Positions 17,579 to 26,079 of a DNA stretch of 51,484 nucleotides are shown here, piece after piece; position 1 is the stretch's first letter; each line of letters opens with the position of its first letter. A program made the translations under genes and the position numbers. The DNA comes from Nitrospirota bacterium. GTDB taxonomy: Bacteria > Nitrospirota > Nitrospiria > SBBL01 > JAADHI01. Location of the stretch: contig JAJDBT010000031.1 in NCBI GenBank assembly GCA_029261215.1, forward strand, positions 1 to 51,484, written 5' to 3'. The notes below the pieces were generated by a model. The model saw nothing but the letters and a program-made list of their open reading frames with translations, was not told where the DNA came from and made no database searches.

Positions 17579-18119
17579 GAAATTTTACGCATCACTTCTC
17601 GTCCTTTTCCTGATATTGATTTTTTTGATTTCTGGGCCGAAACTTTTTGCCGCTGAGTCCCAGAAGTCTCATAAAAAAAATGTTCCAATCTCAATTACTT
17701 CAGAGAAAATGATTTTAAAAAACCTCAAAAATCAAATTGTTTTTGAGGGGATGGTCTTGATTAGTCGGGGTGAGGTGAAGATCAATGCAGACAAGGCCGA
17801 GGTCTTGTTGTCAGAATCCAGCGAAACCCCTTCTCTTTTAGGCGGAGTAAATGATGGACGAGAGGTGTCTCAAATTGTTGTGACAGGGCATGTTCGTCTT
17901 ATTCGTGGCAATCAACAAGCAAAAGCCGACAAGGGCGTTTATGAAAGGGGTCAGGACGTTTTTATTCTAACGGGCAATCCGGAAGTATGGGATGACGATT
18001 TTCATGTTAAAGGCAAAGTCATTACGTTTTTTATAGAGGAAGAACGGACGCTTGTTGCAGAAAGTCAGGCTGTGATTCGCAACGGATCACAAGGATTGGT
18101 CAAAAAAGAGTTAAATTGA
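17556..18119 (+). CDS. lptA: LPS export bridge protein LptA
   Basis: 187 residues from ATG 17556 (a GTG one codon earlier is possible). A signal peptide (FYASLLVLFLILIFLISGPKLFA) precedes an OstA-like beta-jellyroll: ITSEKMILKNLKNQIVFEG, INADKAEVLLSE, VVTGHVRLI, ADKGVYE. It forms the periplasmic filament that carries LPS to the outer membrane. It overlaps lptC and precedes lptB by 63 bases, in which a short GCCGT/ACGGC hairpin occurs without a T-run. Confidence 0.9.
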   Translation: MLRPWFIKKFYASLLVLFLILIFLISGPKLFAAESQKSHKKNVPISITSEKMILKNLKNQIVFEGMVLISRGEVKINADKAEVLLSESSETPSLLGGVNDGREVSQIVVTGHVRLIRGNQQAKADKGVYERGQDVFILTGNPEVWDDDFHVKGKVITFFIEEERTLVAESQAVIRNGSQGLVKKELN

Positions 18120-18182
18120 GGTGCCGTAAGACGGCCTAGCTAAATCCCATTCTTGTGGTAGCTTGTTCATTTTGAGGTCGTT

Positions 18183-18929
18183 ATGCTTGAAGCATCAGGG
18201 CTGGAAAAAATCTATAACGGCCGACAGGTTGTTCGTGATGTAAGTCTGCATGTTAATCGTGGGGAAGTCGTGGGTCTTTTGGGGCCAAATGGCGCCGGAA
18301 AAACAACCACTTTTTATATGATTGTCGGCTTGACTCCGCCCAGTCACGGAACAATTTCTCTAAATGGAACGGAAATCACAACCCTGCCGATGTATAAGCG
18401 CGCCCGCCAGGGGGTGAGTTATTTACCTCAGGAACCGTCTATTTTCAGGAAGCTTTCTGTCGAAGATAATATTCTGATCGTGCTTGAAACACTTGAACTT
18501 TCGCCTTCGGATCGAGATACGCGTTTAGAAAGTCTTTTATCTGAATTAAGTATCACTCATTTAGCCAAAAATAAAGCCTATACACTTTCGGGGGGCGAAC
18601 GGCGCAGGCTTGAGATTACGCGTGCGTTGGTGCTCTCACCACAATTCATTTTGTTGGATGAGCCCTTTGCCGGGATAGATCCGATTATTGTTTTAGAATT
18701 ACAGAAGGTGATTCGGCATCTTAAACAGAAAGGGATTGGTGTCCTCATTACTGATCACAATGTGCAAGAGACCCTGGCCATCACGGATCGGACTTACATT
18801 ATTCACGATGGTAAAATATTAATTTCCGGGACGCCTTCTGAAATCGCGAATAACCCTGAAGCGAAGACCTTGTATTTAGGCGACCGCTTCCGTTGGGACG
18901 CGCAGCACGACTCACGAGTGAGCCATTAA
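18183..18929 (+). CDS. lptB: LPS export ABC transporter ATPase LptB
   Basis: 248 residues. Walker A GPNGAGKT is at 34-41, the Q-loop lies in YLPQEPSIFRKLSVEDN, the signature LSGGERRR is near 135-142, Walker B is FILLDEPFAGID, and the switch histidine is in ITDHNVQETL. These long motifs are typical of LptB. It powers extraction of LPS from the inner membrane with LptF and LptG, which are not in the window. The next gene, rpoN, follows nine bases after the stop, the conserved lptB-rpoN order. Confidence 0.97.
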   Translation: MLEASGLEKIYNGRQVVRDVSLHVNRGEVVGLLGPNGAGKTTTFYMIVGLTPPSHGTISLNGTEITTLPMYKRARQGVSYLPQEPSIFRKLSVEDNILIVLETLELSPSDRDTRLESLLSELSITHLAKNKAYTLSGGERRRLEITRALVLSPQFILLDEPFAGIDPIIVLELQKVIRHLKQKGIGVLITDHNVQETLAITDRTYIIHDGKILISGTPSEIANNPEAKTLYLGDRFRWDAQHDSRVSH

Positions 18930-18938
18930 AAAGGGGTA

Positions 18939-20417
18939 ATGATGTCTTGGTCTGATGGCGGCATGAAACCGAAACTTGAATTAAAGCTGTCGCAGAAGCT
19001 GGTTATGACACCTCAGCTTCAACAGGCGATCAAGCTGTTACAACTTTCCCGACTTGAACTGGATGAAGTCGTAAATCAGGAAATGGTTGAGAATCCACTT
19101 CTTGAAGAACAGGGGAATGAAGGGCCTGAAGAAGAATTCAACCCTGAATCGCCAGAACCTGCAGAACCTGCCTCCGAGACAAAAGAACTTGAGGGAGATC
19201 TCCCTGAAAAGAGAGAAGAGTTTGATTCGAAGTGGGAAGACTATTATCTCGATGAAGGTCGGGACGATGGTTGGAGCGCTTCGAACATTTCGCAAGATGA
19301 GGAACGGCCTTCCTATGAGCAGACCCTGACCAAAGCCACATCCCTGGCAGAGCATTTGTTGTGGCAGTTCAGTTTGAGCGCAACCTCAGACAGGGAAAAA
19401 GAAATCGGCACGGCCATTATTGGAGAAATTGATGAAAATGGCTATCTGAAAACCCCGCTGGAGGAAATTGCGGCGATTACAAATACATCAGTCGAATCAA
19501 TCGAAGTGATGTTGAAAGTGATTCAAGGCTTTGACCCTGCGGGTGTCGGGGCCAAGGATCTTGAGGAGTGTCTTTTGATTCAAGTTAAGCAACTTGATCT
19601 TTCGGGTTCTCTTGTTGAGTCGATCATTAAAAACCACCTTTTGGATCTGGAAAAAAAACGATATCAGAACATTGTAAAAGCGTGTGAATGTACGATTGAA
19701 GAGGTTGTTGAAGCCTCAAAAATCATTGAACACTTGGAACCAAAACCCGGTCGCCCATTCTTTTCATCGGAAAATGTTTACATTACACCCGATATTTACG
19801 TGGTGAAAGCGGAAGACGGCCAATACGTTGTCGCCTTGAATGATGATGGTTTGCCCAAGTTAAAGATTAGTCCGTTTTACCGGACCTTACTCCGCTCGAA
19901 AGGCGAAGTCAGTGATAAAACGAAGTCTTATCTGGAAGAAAAATTCCGGTCGGCGCTTTGGCTTGTCCGAAGTATTGAACAACGGAACAGAACCATTCAA
20001 TTGGTGGGCGAAAGCATCGTGAAATTTCAGCAGGAGTTTATGGAAAAAGGAGTCAGTGCGCTTAAACCGCTGATCTTGAGGCAGGTGGCCGATGATATTG
20101 AGATGCACGAGTCTACGGTTAGCCGGGTCACGACAAATAAATATATGTACACTCCGCAAGGCATTTATGAATTAAAGTTCTTTTTTAATGGGAGCCTTCC
20201 CCGTATTGGCGATCAATCTGACAACCTTTCATCCATTGCCGTTCGGGAAATGATCCGAAAAATGGTGGAGAATGAAGATCATACACATCCTTTAAAAGAT
20301 CAGGAAATCGTCACGCTTTTAAAGGACGCAGATATTGAAATTGCGCGAAGAACCGTTAGTAAATATCGTTCGTGGCTTAAAATCCCACCGGCCAGTCGCA
20401 GGAAACAACCCTATTAG
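18939..20417 (+). CDS. rpoN: RNA polymerase sigma-54 factor
   Basis: 492 residues with all sigma54 regions. Region I is glutamine- and leucine-rich (LKLSQKLVMTPQLQQAIKLL). An acidic region II spans about 50-125, followed by the core-binding domain, the helix-turn-helix (ESTVSRVTTNKYM) and the RpoN box ARRTVSKYR at 469-477. It directs polymerase to -24/-12 promoters and needs AAA+ activators, so sigma54 regulation exists in this organism. An AAAGGGG box precedes two adjacent ATGs (18939 and 18942). It stands in the common order lptB-rpoN-hpf-rapZ. Confidence 0.97.
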   Translation: MMSWSDGGMKPKLELKLSQKLVMTPQLQQAIKLLQLSRLELDEVVNQEMVENPLLEEQGNEGPEEEFNPESPEPAEPASETKELEGDLPEKREEFDSKWEDYYLDEGRDDGWSASNISQDEERPSYEQTLTKATSLAEHLLWQFSLSATSDREKEIGTAIIGEIDENGYLKTPLEEIAAITNTSVESIEVMLKVIQGFDPAGVGAKDLEECLLIQVKQLDLSGSLVESIIKNHLLDLEKKRYQNIVKACECTIEEVVEASKIIEHLEPKPGRPFFSSENVYITPDIYVVKAEDGQYVVALNDDGLPKLKISPFYRTLLRSKGEVSDKTKSYLEEKFRSALWLVRSIEQRNRTIQLVGESIVKFQQEFMEKGVSALKPLILRQVADDIEMHESTVSRVTTNKYMYTPQGIYELKFFFNGSLPRIGDQSDNLSSIAVREMIRKMVENEDHTHPLKDQEIVTLLKDADIEIARRTVSKYRSWLKIPPASRRKQPY

Positions 20418-20459
20418 ATTTTGATTGTGTGTTGTTGTTGAAGAAGTAAGGAGGTACTT

Positions 20460-20981
20460 ATGGAAGTATTGATTTCTGGAAAACAATTGGATGTGACACC
20501 TGCCTTGAAGCAGTATATTGAGAATCGTGTAAAAAAAATTGAAAAATATACGATGAAGGTGACACAAGTGGTTTTTACACTCAAAGTCGAAAAGTATCGC
20601 CACATGGCCGAAGTACTGGTCAAAGTCAACGGTTTTATTTTGCAAACAGAGCAGGAAACCGATGAAATGTATGCCTCTGTTGATAAAGCCATGAGTAAAA
20701 TCGAACGGCAACTCAAGAAGCATAAAGAGAAACTCCATAATCATCGGGTTCATCATGATGTGACCGGACACAAAGAAACCCCTGTTCCAGATTGGGCTGA
20801 TTTGAATATTAAAAAGCGCAAACAATTTCCTTTGGAAGCGATGAGTATTGAAGATGCGGCTTTGCAGATGGAGCTGTTGGGGAATGGTTTTTTCCTCTTT
20901 GAAAATCGTGACAGCAAGCAGGTCAATGTTTTGTATAAAAGAAAAGATGGCGGTTTGGGGCTGATCGAACGGTCTCCCTAG
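20460..20981 (+). CDS. hpf: Long-form ribosome hibernation-promoting factor
   Basis: 173 residues. The N-terminal half (MEVLISGKQLDVTPALKQYI...KVEKYRHMAEVLVKV) is the HPF/YfiA ribosome-binding fold. A linker leads to a C-terminal dimerisation domain (KRKQFPLEAMSIEDAALQMELLGNGFFLFENRD). That second domain marks the long HPF, which joins two 70S ribosomes into inactive 100S dimers during starvation. The ribosome-binding site TAAGGAGG is near perfect. It sits directly after rpoN as in many proteobacteria, where sigma54 and hpf are co-transcribed. Confidence 0.95.
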   Translation: MEVLISGKQLDVTPALKQYIENRVKKIEKYTMKVTQVVFTLKVEKYRHMAEVLVKVNGFILQTEQETDEMYASVDKAMSKIERQLKKHKEKLHNHRVHHDVTGHKETPVPDWADLNIKKRKQFPLEAMSIEDAALQMELLGNGFFLFENRDSKQVNVLYKRKDGGLGLIERSP

Positions 20982-21003
20982 GTCGAGTGCGCGGGTGTTG
21001 TCG

Positions 21004-21885
21004 ATGAACAGTGCGCCGAAAGATATTCGACTTGTGATTATTAGCGGACTTTCCGGTTCTGGAAAAAGCTGTGTCATCAGGTGTTTTGAAGATCTCGGTT
21101 TTTTCTGTGTCGACAATCTCCCGCCTCAGCTCCTGCCTCAGTTTGTTGAACTCTGTAGAACATCCTCAAATCCTATTTCACGCGCGGCCATCGGAATTGA
21201 TATTCGGGAAGGCACCTTCCTATTGGATTTTCTGAATATCTATGACAAGCTGATTGCCGAAGGCTATGAGATGGAGCTTCTTTTTTTACATGCACAAGAT
21301 GAAATTTTACAGCGGCGTTTTTCCGAATCCCGTCGCCCCCATCCATTGGCTAAAGAGGGGCCTGTATCAGAAGGCATTAAACGAGAGAGGAAAACCTTGA
21401 ACGATCTCCGCAGCCGTGCAAATCGGGTGGTTGATACCTCTAATTTGCATGTCCATGAGTTGAAAGAGGTCATCACTCAATATTATCTTGAAAAAAAGAA
21501 AGATCGACGGTTAAATATTGCTCTGATGTCATTTGGCTATAAGTTCGGGGTGCCTTTTGAGCTCGACCTGCTTTTTGATGTACGGTTTCTGAAAAACCCG
21601 CATTTTGTTGAGCACTTGAGGCCTTTGACCGGGAATGATCTCCCGGTACAAACCTTTGTCCTTGATCTACCCGAGGCTAAAATTTTTCTTCAAAAGCTAT
21701 ATGATCTTCTGGATTTCCTGCTTCCCCTTTATGAAAAGGAAGGTAAAAGTTACCTAACCATTGGTGTGGGTTGTACGGGTGGGCGTCATCGCTCCGTTGC
21801 GCTTGTCAATCAGGTCACCGCCTTTTTAGCCGAAAAAGGAATGAAGGTGCATTCCCGTCATCGGGATATCGCCGTAGACGACTAA
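21004..21885 (+). CDS. rapZ: RNase adapter / nucleotide-binding protein RapZ (YvcJ family)
   Basis: 293 residues from ATG 21004; GTG 20995 and TTG 20998 are in-frame alternatives and no strong ribosome-binding site decides. The P-loop is GLSGSGKS at 15-22. DNLPPQLLPQF follows, and the C-terminal half has the family motifs FGYKFGVPFELDLLFDVRFL and GVGCTGGRHRSVALV. In E. coli RapZ controls GlmS synthesis by presenting GlmZ RNA to RNase E; in other bacteria the role is less clear. It follows hpf directly. The ptsN gene usually found between them is absent. Confidence 0.93.
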   Translation: MNSAPKDIRLVIISGLSGSGKSCVIRCFEDLGFFCVDNLPPQLLPQFVELCRTSSNPISRAAIGIDIREGTFLLDFLNIYDKLIAEGYEMELLFLHAQDEILQRRFSESRRPHPLAKEGPVSEGIKRERKTLNDLRSRANRVVDTSNLHVHELKEVITQYYLEKKKDRRLNIALMSFGYKFGVPFELDLLFDVRFLKNPHFVEHLRPLTGNDLPVQTFVLDLPEAKIFLQKLYDLLDFLLPLYEKEGKSYLTIGVGCTGGRHRSVALVNQVTAFLAEKGMKVHSRHRDIAVDD

Positions 21886-21925
21886 TATCATTGGTTTTTA
21901 TCATCATGAGAGTTAAGGGGCAAAT

Positions 21926-22522
21926 GTGGCAAATTATGTGATTGGCATATCAGGGGCAAGTGGTGCAATTTATGGTGTGACGCTGCTTGAACATTTACTC
22001 AAAGAACAACATCAAGTTTATCTCATTCTTTCCCAATCCGCGCGGCTGATCATTCGGGAAGAACTGGGTTGGGAGTGGGGTCGGCATTTTTCAGAAACCC
22101 TGGCGGTTTTGAGCAGTAAATATCCTGGCGAGCAACTTATTTATTGTGATGAAGGGGATATGACCGCACCGGTCGCCAGTGGCTCTGTGCCTACGAGCGG
22201 CATGGTAGTTGCGCCCTGCTCGATGAAGACCCTAGCGGGTATTGCGCACGGGTTTTCATCAAACTTGATTGGTCGCGCGGCCGATGTGACTTTGAAGGAA
22301 AGGCGTCCCTTGGTTCTTATTCCTCGGGAGACGCCACTCCATCGTGTTCATCTCAAAAATATGTTGACTGTTTCTGAAATGGGGGCCATATTGCTCCCGG
22401 CCATGCCCGCTTTTTACAACCACCCCAAAACGATCGACGACCTTGTGCGTTTTGTGGTGGCCCGCGCACTTGACCTCATGGGTGTGAAAAATACGCTCTC
22501 GACACGATGGAATGAAGTATGA
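21926..22522 (+). CDS. ubiX: Flavin prenyltransferase UbiX
   Basis: 198 residues. GISGASGAIYG near the N-terminus binds the flavin phosphate, and the later MKTLAGIAHGFSSNLIGRAADV and RETPLHRVHLKNM are UbiX hallmarks. It makes prenylated FMN, the cofactor of UbiD-type decarboxylases, used for ubiquinone/menaquinone synthesis or aromatic-acid metabolism. The start is GTG preceded by TAAGGGG. Its end overlaps the next lipoprotein gene by four bases (ATGA), so they share a transcript. No ubiD is in the window. Confidence 0.95.
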   Translation: MANYVIGISGASGAIYGVTLLEHLLKEQHQVYLILSQSARLIIREELGWEWGRHFSETLAVLSSKYPGEQLIYCDEGDMTAPVASGSVPTSGMVVAPCSMKTLAGIAHGFSSNLIGRAADVTLKERRPLVLIPRETPLHRVHLKNMLTVSEMGAILLPAMPAFYNHPKTIDDLVRFVVARALDLMGVKNTLSTRWNEV

Positions 22523-22992
22523 AGCGGTTCATCTCAATCTATCAGCACTTAATCCTATGTGCGATGGTTCTTTTTTTTGCCTCCTGCCAGTCCACTCAAA
22601 CTGAAAAAGAAATTCCAGGCTGGGAAAATGTCACGCTTCATGCCACAGGTTTTGGCCGTATTGAAAAGACGTGGTCCATCACGGAAAGAGTTCAGGCCGT
22701 TCAGAAGGCCAAAATTGATGCCTATGCTCAATTAGAATCCGATATCTTGGCGCTCAAGATCAATTCAACAAAAAAAGTCGATGACCATGCAAAAGAAGAC
22801 GAGGTTTTGAAAAAGAAAATTTCTGCCTATGTCCGAGGTGCAAAAATTATACAAACGGAGAATAGCGATCTGGGCGTTAAAGTCTATGCCGAACTCTTTC
22901 TTGGAGGGAATTTCAAGGCAACGATCGGCTTAAATCAGAAACGTCAGAAATCATCCTCTGATCCTCGAAGAGCAGAGGAGCTTTCCCCTTAA
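22519..22992 (+). CDS. Small LPP20-like lipoprotein
   Basis: 157 residues. A signal peptide with a lipobox (FFASC, Cys23) predicts a lipid-anchored protein. The mature part (GFGRIEKTWSITERVQAVQKAKIDAYAQLESDILALKIN) has the pattern of LPP20/FlgT-N-like domains, in which a helix rich in Ala and Lys follows a short strand. The C-terminus (RQKSSSDPRRAEELSP) looks disordered. It overlaps ubiX by four bases, and a 305-base gap with the pilus promoter follows. Function unknown. Confidence 0.6.
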   Translation: MKRFISIYQHLILCAMVLFFASCQSTQTEKEIPGWENVTLHATGFGRIEKTWSITERVQAVQKAKIDAYAQLESDILALKINSTKKVDDHAKEDEVLKKKISAYVRGAKIIQTENSDLGVKVYAELFLGGNFKATIGLNQKRQKSSSDPRRAEELSP

Positions 22993-23078
22993 AATATCCT
23001 TTTTTATCCCCGTTATCCCATTCGTTTTCCTTATATGTTAGTACAATATCAATTAACTTTATAAATTATAAGCCTTTC

Positions 23079-23106
23079 TTGACAGGTCGTGAACTCTAAG
23101 TATACT
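23079..23106 (+). promoter_or_regulatory. Sigma70 promoter of the pilMNOPQ operon
   Basis: TTGACA at 23079-23084, 16-base spacer, TATACT at 23101-23106. A leader of about 185 bases follows before pilM. The rest of the 22993-23297 gap shows no gene and no clear RNA motif. Confidence 0.7.
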
Positions 23107-23113
23107 TAGGGTT
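23092..23113. promoter_or_regulatory. Palindrome over the pil promoter -10 box (operator candidate)
   Basis: The core CTAAGTATACTTAG at 23096-23109 is a perfect 14-base palindrome, extended by AAC on the left and GTT on the right with a single mismatched pair, giving 22 bases. It covers the whole -10 box. A dimeric regulator bound here would block polymerase. Confidence 0.55.
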
Positions 23114-23297
23114 GCTACATGTTTTTGGTATCTATGTCCTTGTTTTAGAGACGTATTTACTTAAAAAACGAGGGAAAACCATTCTTTTATATGGACTCAT
23201 TTTGTGGGTGAAAAGTAATGATAAGCGAGGTCTTGTTTTTGAGTTTAGTTCAAGACGAAATGAACTGCGTCTGTTGTAAGAAAAGGAGATTATCATA

Positions 23298-24371
23298 ATG
23301 GGCTTTTCTCTTTTTCCTAAGGCAAAAAACCTGATTGGCCTCGATATCGGCTCAGGTGCGATTAAGCTCGTTCAACTGACTAAAGGAAGTAGCGGGTACA
23401 AGTTAAAGCGCTTTGATGTCCGGGTTTTAGAATCTGAATTGATCGTGGATGGGACCATCATGGACTCCGAACGTGTGATTGCAGTGATTAAAGACTTACT
23501 GGACGAACACGCGATTAAGGAAAAAGATGTCGCTTTTTCTGTCTCCGGCCATTCTGTGATTGTGAAGAAAATTCAGCTGCCGGTGATGTCAGAAGAGGAG
23601 CTTGAAGAATCGATTAAATGGGAAGCGGAACAGTATATTCCTTTTGATATCAACGACGTCAATATTGATTTTCATATTTTAGAATCGATGGATCCGGAAG
23701 ATGCACGGGATCAGATGGATGTTTTGCTTGTGGCTGTAAAAAAGGAAAAACTGACTGAATATACTTCAGTGGTCACCGAGGCCGGATTAAGCCCGGTCAT
23801 TGTTGATGTAGATGCCTTTACACTTGAAAATATGTTTGGCGCAAATTACGAAGTGATGGATGGGGAAGTTGTTGCACTGGTTGATATTGGTGCGAGTGTA
23901 ATGAACATCAATGTCATTAAAGGCGGTGCATTTGCTTTTACGCGTGATATCTCGATTGGTGGGAACCGTTATACGGAAACCATTCAACGAGAGTTCAATG
24001 TAAATTACGAACAAGCGGAGCAAGCAAAGCGGGGAGAGTCGGTCGAAGGGATTGATCCTGAAACATTCTCGAATATCGTCAATCTTTTAAATGACAAGAT
24101 TGTTTCCGAAGTGGTTCGATCTTTTGATTATTTTAAAAGCACATCAAATAATGAAGACATTAATCGGATCTTATTGAGTGGTGGCGGTGCCAAGGTTTCA
24201 AATTTGCTCGCATGTCTTGAAGAAAAATCAGGCATCCCTGTTGAAATGGTCAACCCTTTTAAACGCATTGAAATTTCGGAAACACAGTTTGATCTGGATT
24301 TTATTCGAGAGATGGCACCCCTGGCCTCGGTTGGCGTTGGTTTGGCCCTCCGTGAAATTGGAGACCGGTAA
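23298..24371 (+). CDS. pilM: Type IV pilus assembly protein PilM
   Basis: 357 residues with the actin-like ATPase fold. The phosphate loops are IGLDIGSGAIKLVQL near the N-terminus and ALVDIGASVMNI in the middle, and the adenosine motif is ILLSGGGAKVSNL. PilM is cytoplasmic and binds the PilN N-terminal tail, linking the motor to the PilNOP alignment complex. An AAAAGGAG box precedes the ATG. It is first in the pilMNOPQ-aroKB order. Confidence 0.95.
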   Translation: MGFSLFPKAKNLIGLDIGSGAIKLVQLTKGSSGYKLKRFDVRVLESELIVDGTIMDSERVIAVIKDLLDEHAIKEKDVAFSVSGHSVIVKKIQLPVMSEEELEESIKWEAEQYIPFDINDVNIDFHILESMDPEDARDQMDVLLVAVKKEKLTEYTSVVTEAGLSPVIVDVDAFTLENMFGANYEVMDGEVVALVDIGASVMNINVIKGGAFAFTRDISIGGNRYTETIQREFNVNYEQAEQAKRGESVEGIDPETFSNIVNLLNDKIVSEVVRSFDYFKSTSNNEDINRILLSGGGAKVSNLLACLEEKSGIPVEMVNPFKRIEISETQFDLDFIREMAPLASVGVGLALREIGDR

Positions 24372-24374
24372 ACG

Positions 24375-24923
24375 ATGATTAAGATCAATTTACTAGGTGT
24401 TCACAAAAGCAAGAAAAAGAAAAAGAAAGTAGCGGTTGAGTCTCAGCTTATTTGGCTGGGTCTTTTTTCGATTCTGCTGGTGCTGGGCTGGTTTGTTGGA
24501 TGGCGGGTTTTAGATCAAAAGGTCACCCACTTGCAAAGCATTGAAAAAGAACTGTCTCAGGAGTTAACCACTCTTAAAGCCCAAGTAAAGGTCGTAGAGA
24601 ATTTTGAAGCCAACAAAAAAATTGTCAGAGAGAAAATTGCGGTGATTGAGCAGCTTCGAAAAAATCAATCCATCCCCGTTTTTCTTTTAAACGAAATCAG
24701 TCAGCGTCTTCCAGAACGGGTCTGGCTGGTGAACTTAAGTCAAAAATCGGGTGCGATTGAGCTTTCGGGTAAGGCCGTCACTAATAATGAAATTGTTGAT
24801 TTTATTAATAATTTAAAGAAAGCGTCGTCTTTTAAAAATATCCAGATTCTAGAGTCTCGACAAGGGAAGGACGGAGATATTTCGGTATATTCTTTTCGTC
24901 TAAAATGGGATGTTGTGATTTGA
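24375..24923 (+). CDS. pilN: Type IV pilus assembly protein PilN
   Basis: 182 residues. The cytoplasmic tail starts MIKINLLGVHK, the short motif that docks into PilM. A membrane helix follows (LIWLGLFSILLVLGWFVGW), then a periplasmic coiled coil (about 50-100) and a ferredoxin-like domain (RVWLVNLSQKSGAIELSGKA). It pairs with PilO in the inner-membrane alignment complex. It starts three bases after pilM. Confidence 0.93.
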   Translation: MIKINLLGVHKSKKKKKKVAVESQLIWLGLFSILLVLGWFVGWRVLDQKVTHLQSIEKELSQELTTLKAQVKVVENFEANKKIVREKIAVIEQLRKNQSIPVFLLNEISQRLPERVWLVNLSQKSGAIELSGKAVTNNEIVDFINNLKKASSFKNIQILESRQGKDGDISVYSFRLKWDVVI

Positions 24924-24957
24924 TTTTTTTAAGCTGAAGGGTGTCATAGTATAAAAA

Positions 24958-25548
24958 ATGGCGATTGATATTGAAACAATAAAAAGTCTCACGAATAAGC
25001 AAAAACTTGGAATGCTGTTTATCCTTTTTGTGGGAGTGATCTCTGCGTTTATCTGGTTTGTTTTTATTCCAAAAAACGAAGAAATCCATCGACTTGATCG
25101 GGAGGTTTCTACGCTGAACAATGAAATTAACGTGCTGCGTGTAAAGGTTCGGCGGCTCGCGGAGTTAAAAAAAGAAGATGTCAAACTCCAACGAAAGTTG
25201 CAGGAAATGAAAGAGCAGCTTCCCCCCGAAGCAGAGGTTGAATTTTTGTTGAAGCAAGTTTCTGATCTCGGCGGCCGAAGTGGGCTTGATTTCAAGCTTT
25301 GGCGTCCGGGTGGAAAAGTTATGAATGCATCAGGGTTATATTCAGAAATTCCTGTGAATGTCGAGGTGGCTGGTGGGTATCATTCTGTCGGTATTTTTTT
25401 CGATAAAATCAGCAAGATGAGGCGAATCATTAATATTTCCAATATTAAGATGTCTTCGCCAACAATGGAAAGAAATCAGGTGTTGATTCAGACCAGTTTT
25501 TCAGCAACGGCATTTGCATCTGCAGAAAAGACCGAGGCGGAAAAATGA
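24958..25548 (+). CDS. pilO: Type IV pilus assembly protein PilO
   Basis: 196 residues: a short cytoplasmic tail, one membrane helix (LGMLFILFVGVISAFIWFVF), a periplasmic coiled coil (EEIHRLDREVSTLNNEINVLR) and a ferredoxin-like domain (GLYSEIPVNVEVAGGYHSVG). It forms heterodimers with PilN and binds the PilP lipoprotein. No clear ribosome-binding site is seen in the 34-base gap after pilN. It overlaps pilP by four bases (ATGA). Confidence 0.93.
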   Translation: MAIDIETIKSLTNKQKLGMLFILFVGVISAFIWFVFIPKNEEIHRLDREVSTLNNEINVLRVKVRRLAELKKEDVKLQRKLQEMKEQLPPEAEVEFLLKQVSDLGGRSGLDFKLWRPGGKVMNASGLYSEIPVNVEVAGGYHSVGIFFDKISKMRRIINISNIKMSSPTMERNQVLIQTSFSATAFASAEKTEAEK

Positions 25549-26075
25549 GACGATATTGCTTGATCAAGATGATTTTTCTTTGTTTTTTTATTGCCGCGTG
25601 TAGCGATGAACCGGTTATTCAAGCAGAACGGCCAGCTCCTGTAGCTGTATCGCCTGTATCGGCTGGCCCGGCGATTGAGAGCGATGAAGCGGTTTCATCG
25701 TTTCTTGAAGTAAAAAAGCAGCCAGTGGTCTCCTACAATGGAGTTGGTCGGCGCGACCCTTTTCGGTCGATTGTTGCACTCTCCGAGGGCCGCCCAAAAT
25801 CTGTTAAAACGCTTCCGCCGCTTCAGAGAAATGAAGTTTCTGATTTGAGGCTTCAGGGCATTATTTGGGGTGAGTACGGTCCAAGAGCCATCGTCAATAC
25901 ACCGGATGGCAAGGGGTATACCGTTCGAGTCGGAACACCCGTCGGGTTTAATCGCGGCGTCATCAAGCGAATCACCCAAAATCAGGTCATTATTGAAGAG
26001 ACGCTTTTAAATATTTTCGGTGAACCGAAAAAGAGAAGTATTGTGATGGAACTTCATCCCGAAAAGGAGGGATAA
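25545..26075 (+). CDS. pilP: Type IV pilus lipoprotein PilP
   Basis: 176 residues with a lipoprotein signal (FFIAAC, Cys19), a disordered Pro/Ala-rich stretch and the marker VVSYNGVGRRDPFRSIV. A small HR-type beta domain follows (LRLQGIIWGEYGPRAIVNTPDGKGYTVRVG). PilP bridges the PilNO complex to the N0 domain of the secretin PilQ. It is followed by pilQ after four bases. Confidence 0.93.
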   Translation: MRRYCLIKMIFLCFFIAACSDEPVIQAERPAPVAVSPVSAGPAIESDEAVSSFLEVKKQPVVSYNGVGRRDPFRSIVALSEGRPKSVKTLPPLQRNEVSDLRLQGIIWGEYGPRAIVNTPDGKGYTVRVGTPVGFNRGVIKRITQNQVIIEETLLNIFGEPKKRSIVMELHPEKEG

Positions 26076-26079
26076 TAGA

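Noticed and set aside
18120-18182. Small GCCGT/ACGGC hairpin between lptA and lptB
   Set aside because: Five-pair stem with no T-run; too weak for a terminator, and lptAB are expected to be co-transcribed.
20319-21116. Minus-strand frame across rpoN, hpf and rapZ
   Set aside because: It spans three well-supported genes and the two ribosome-binding sites between them; no motifs.
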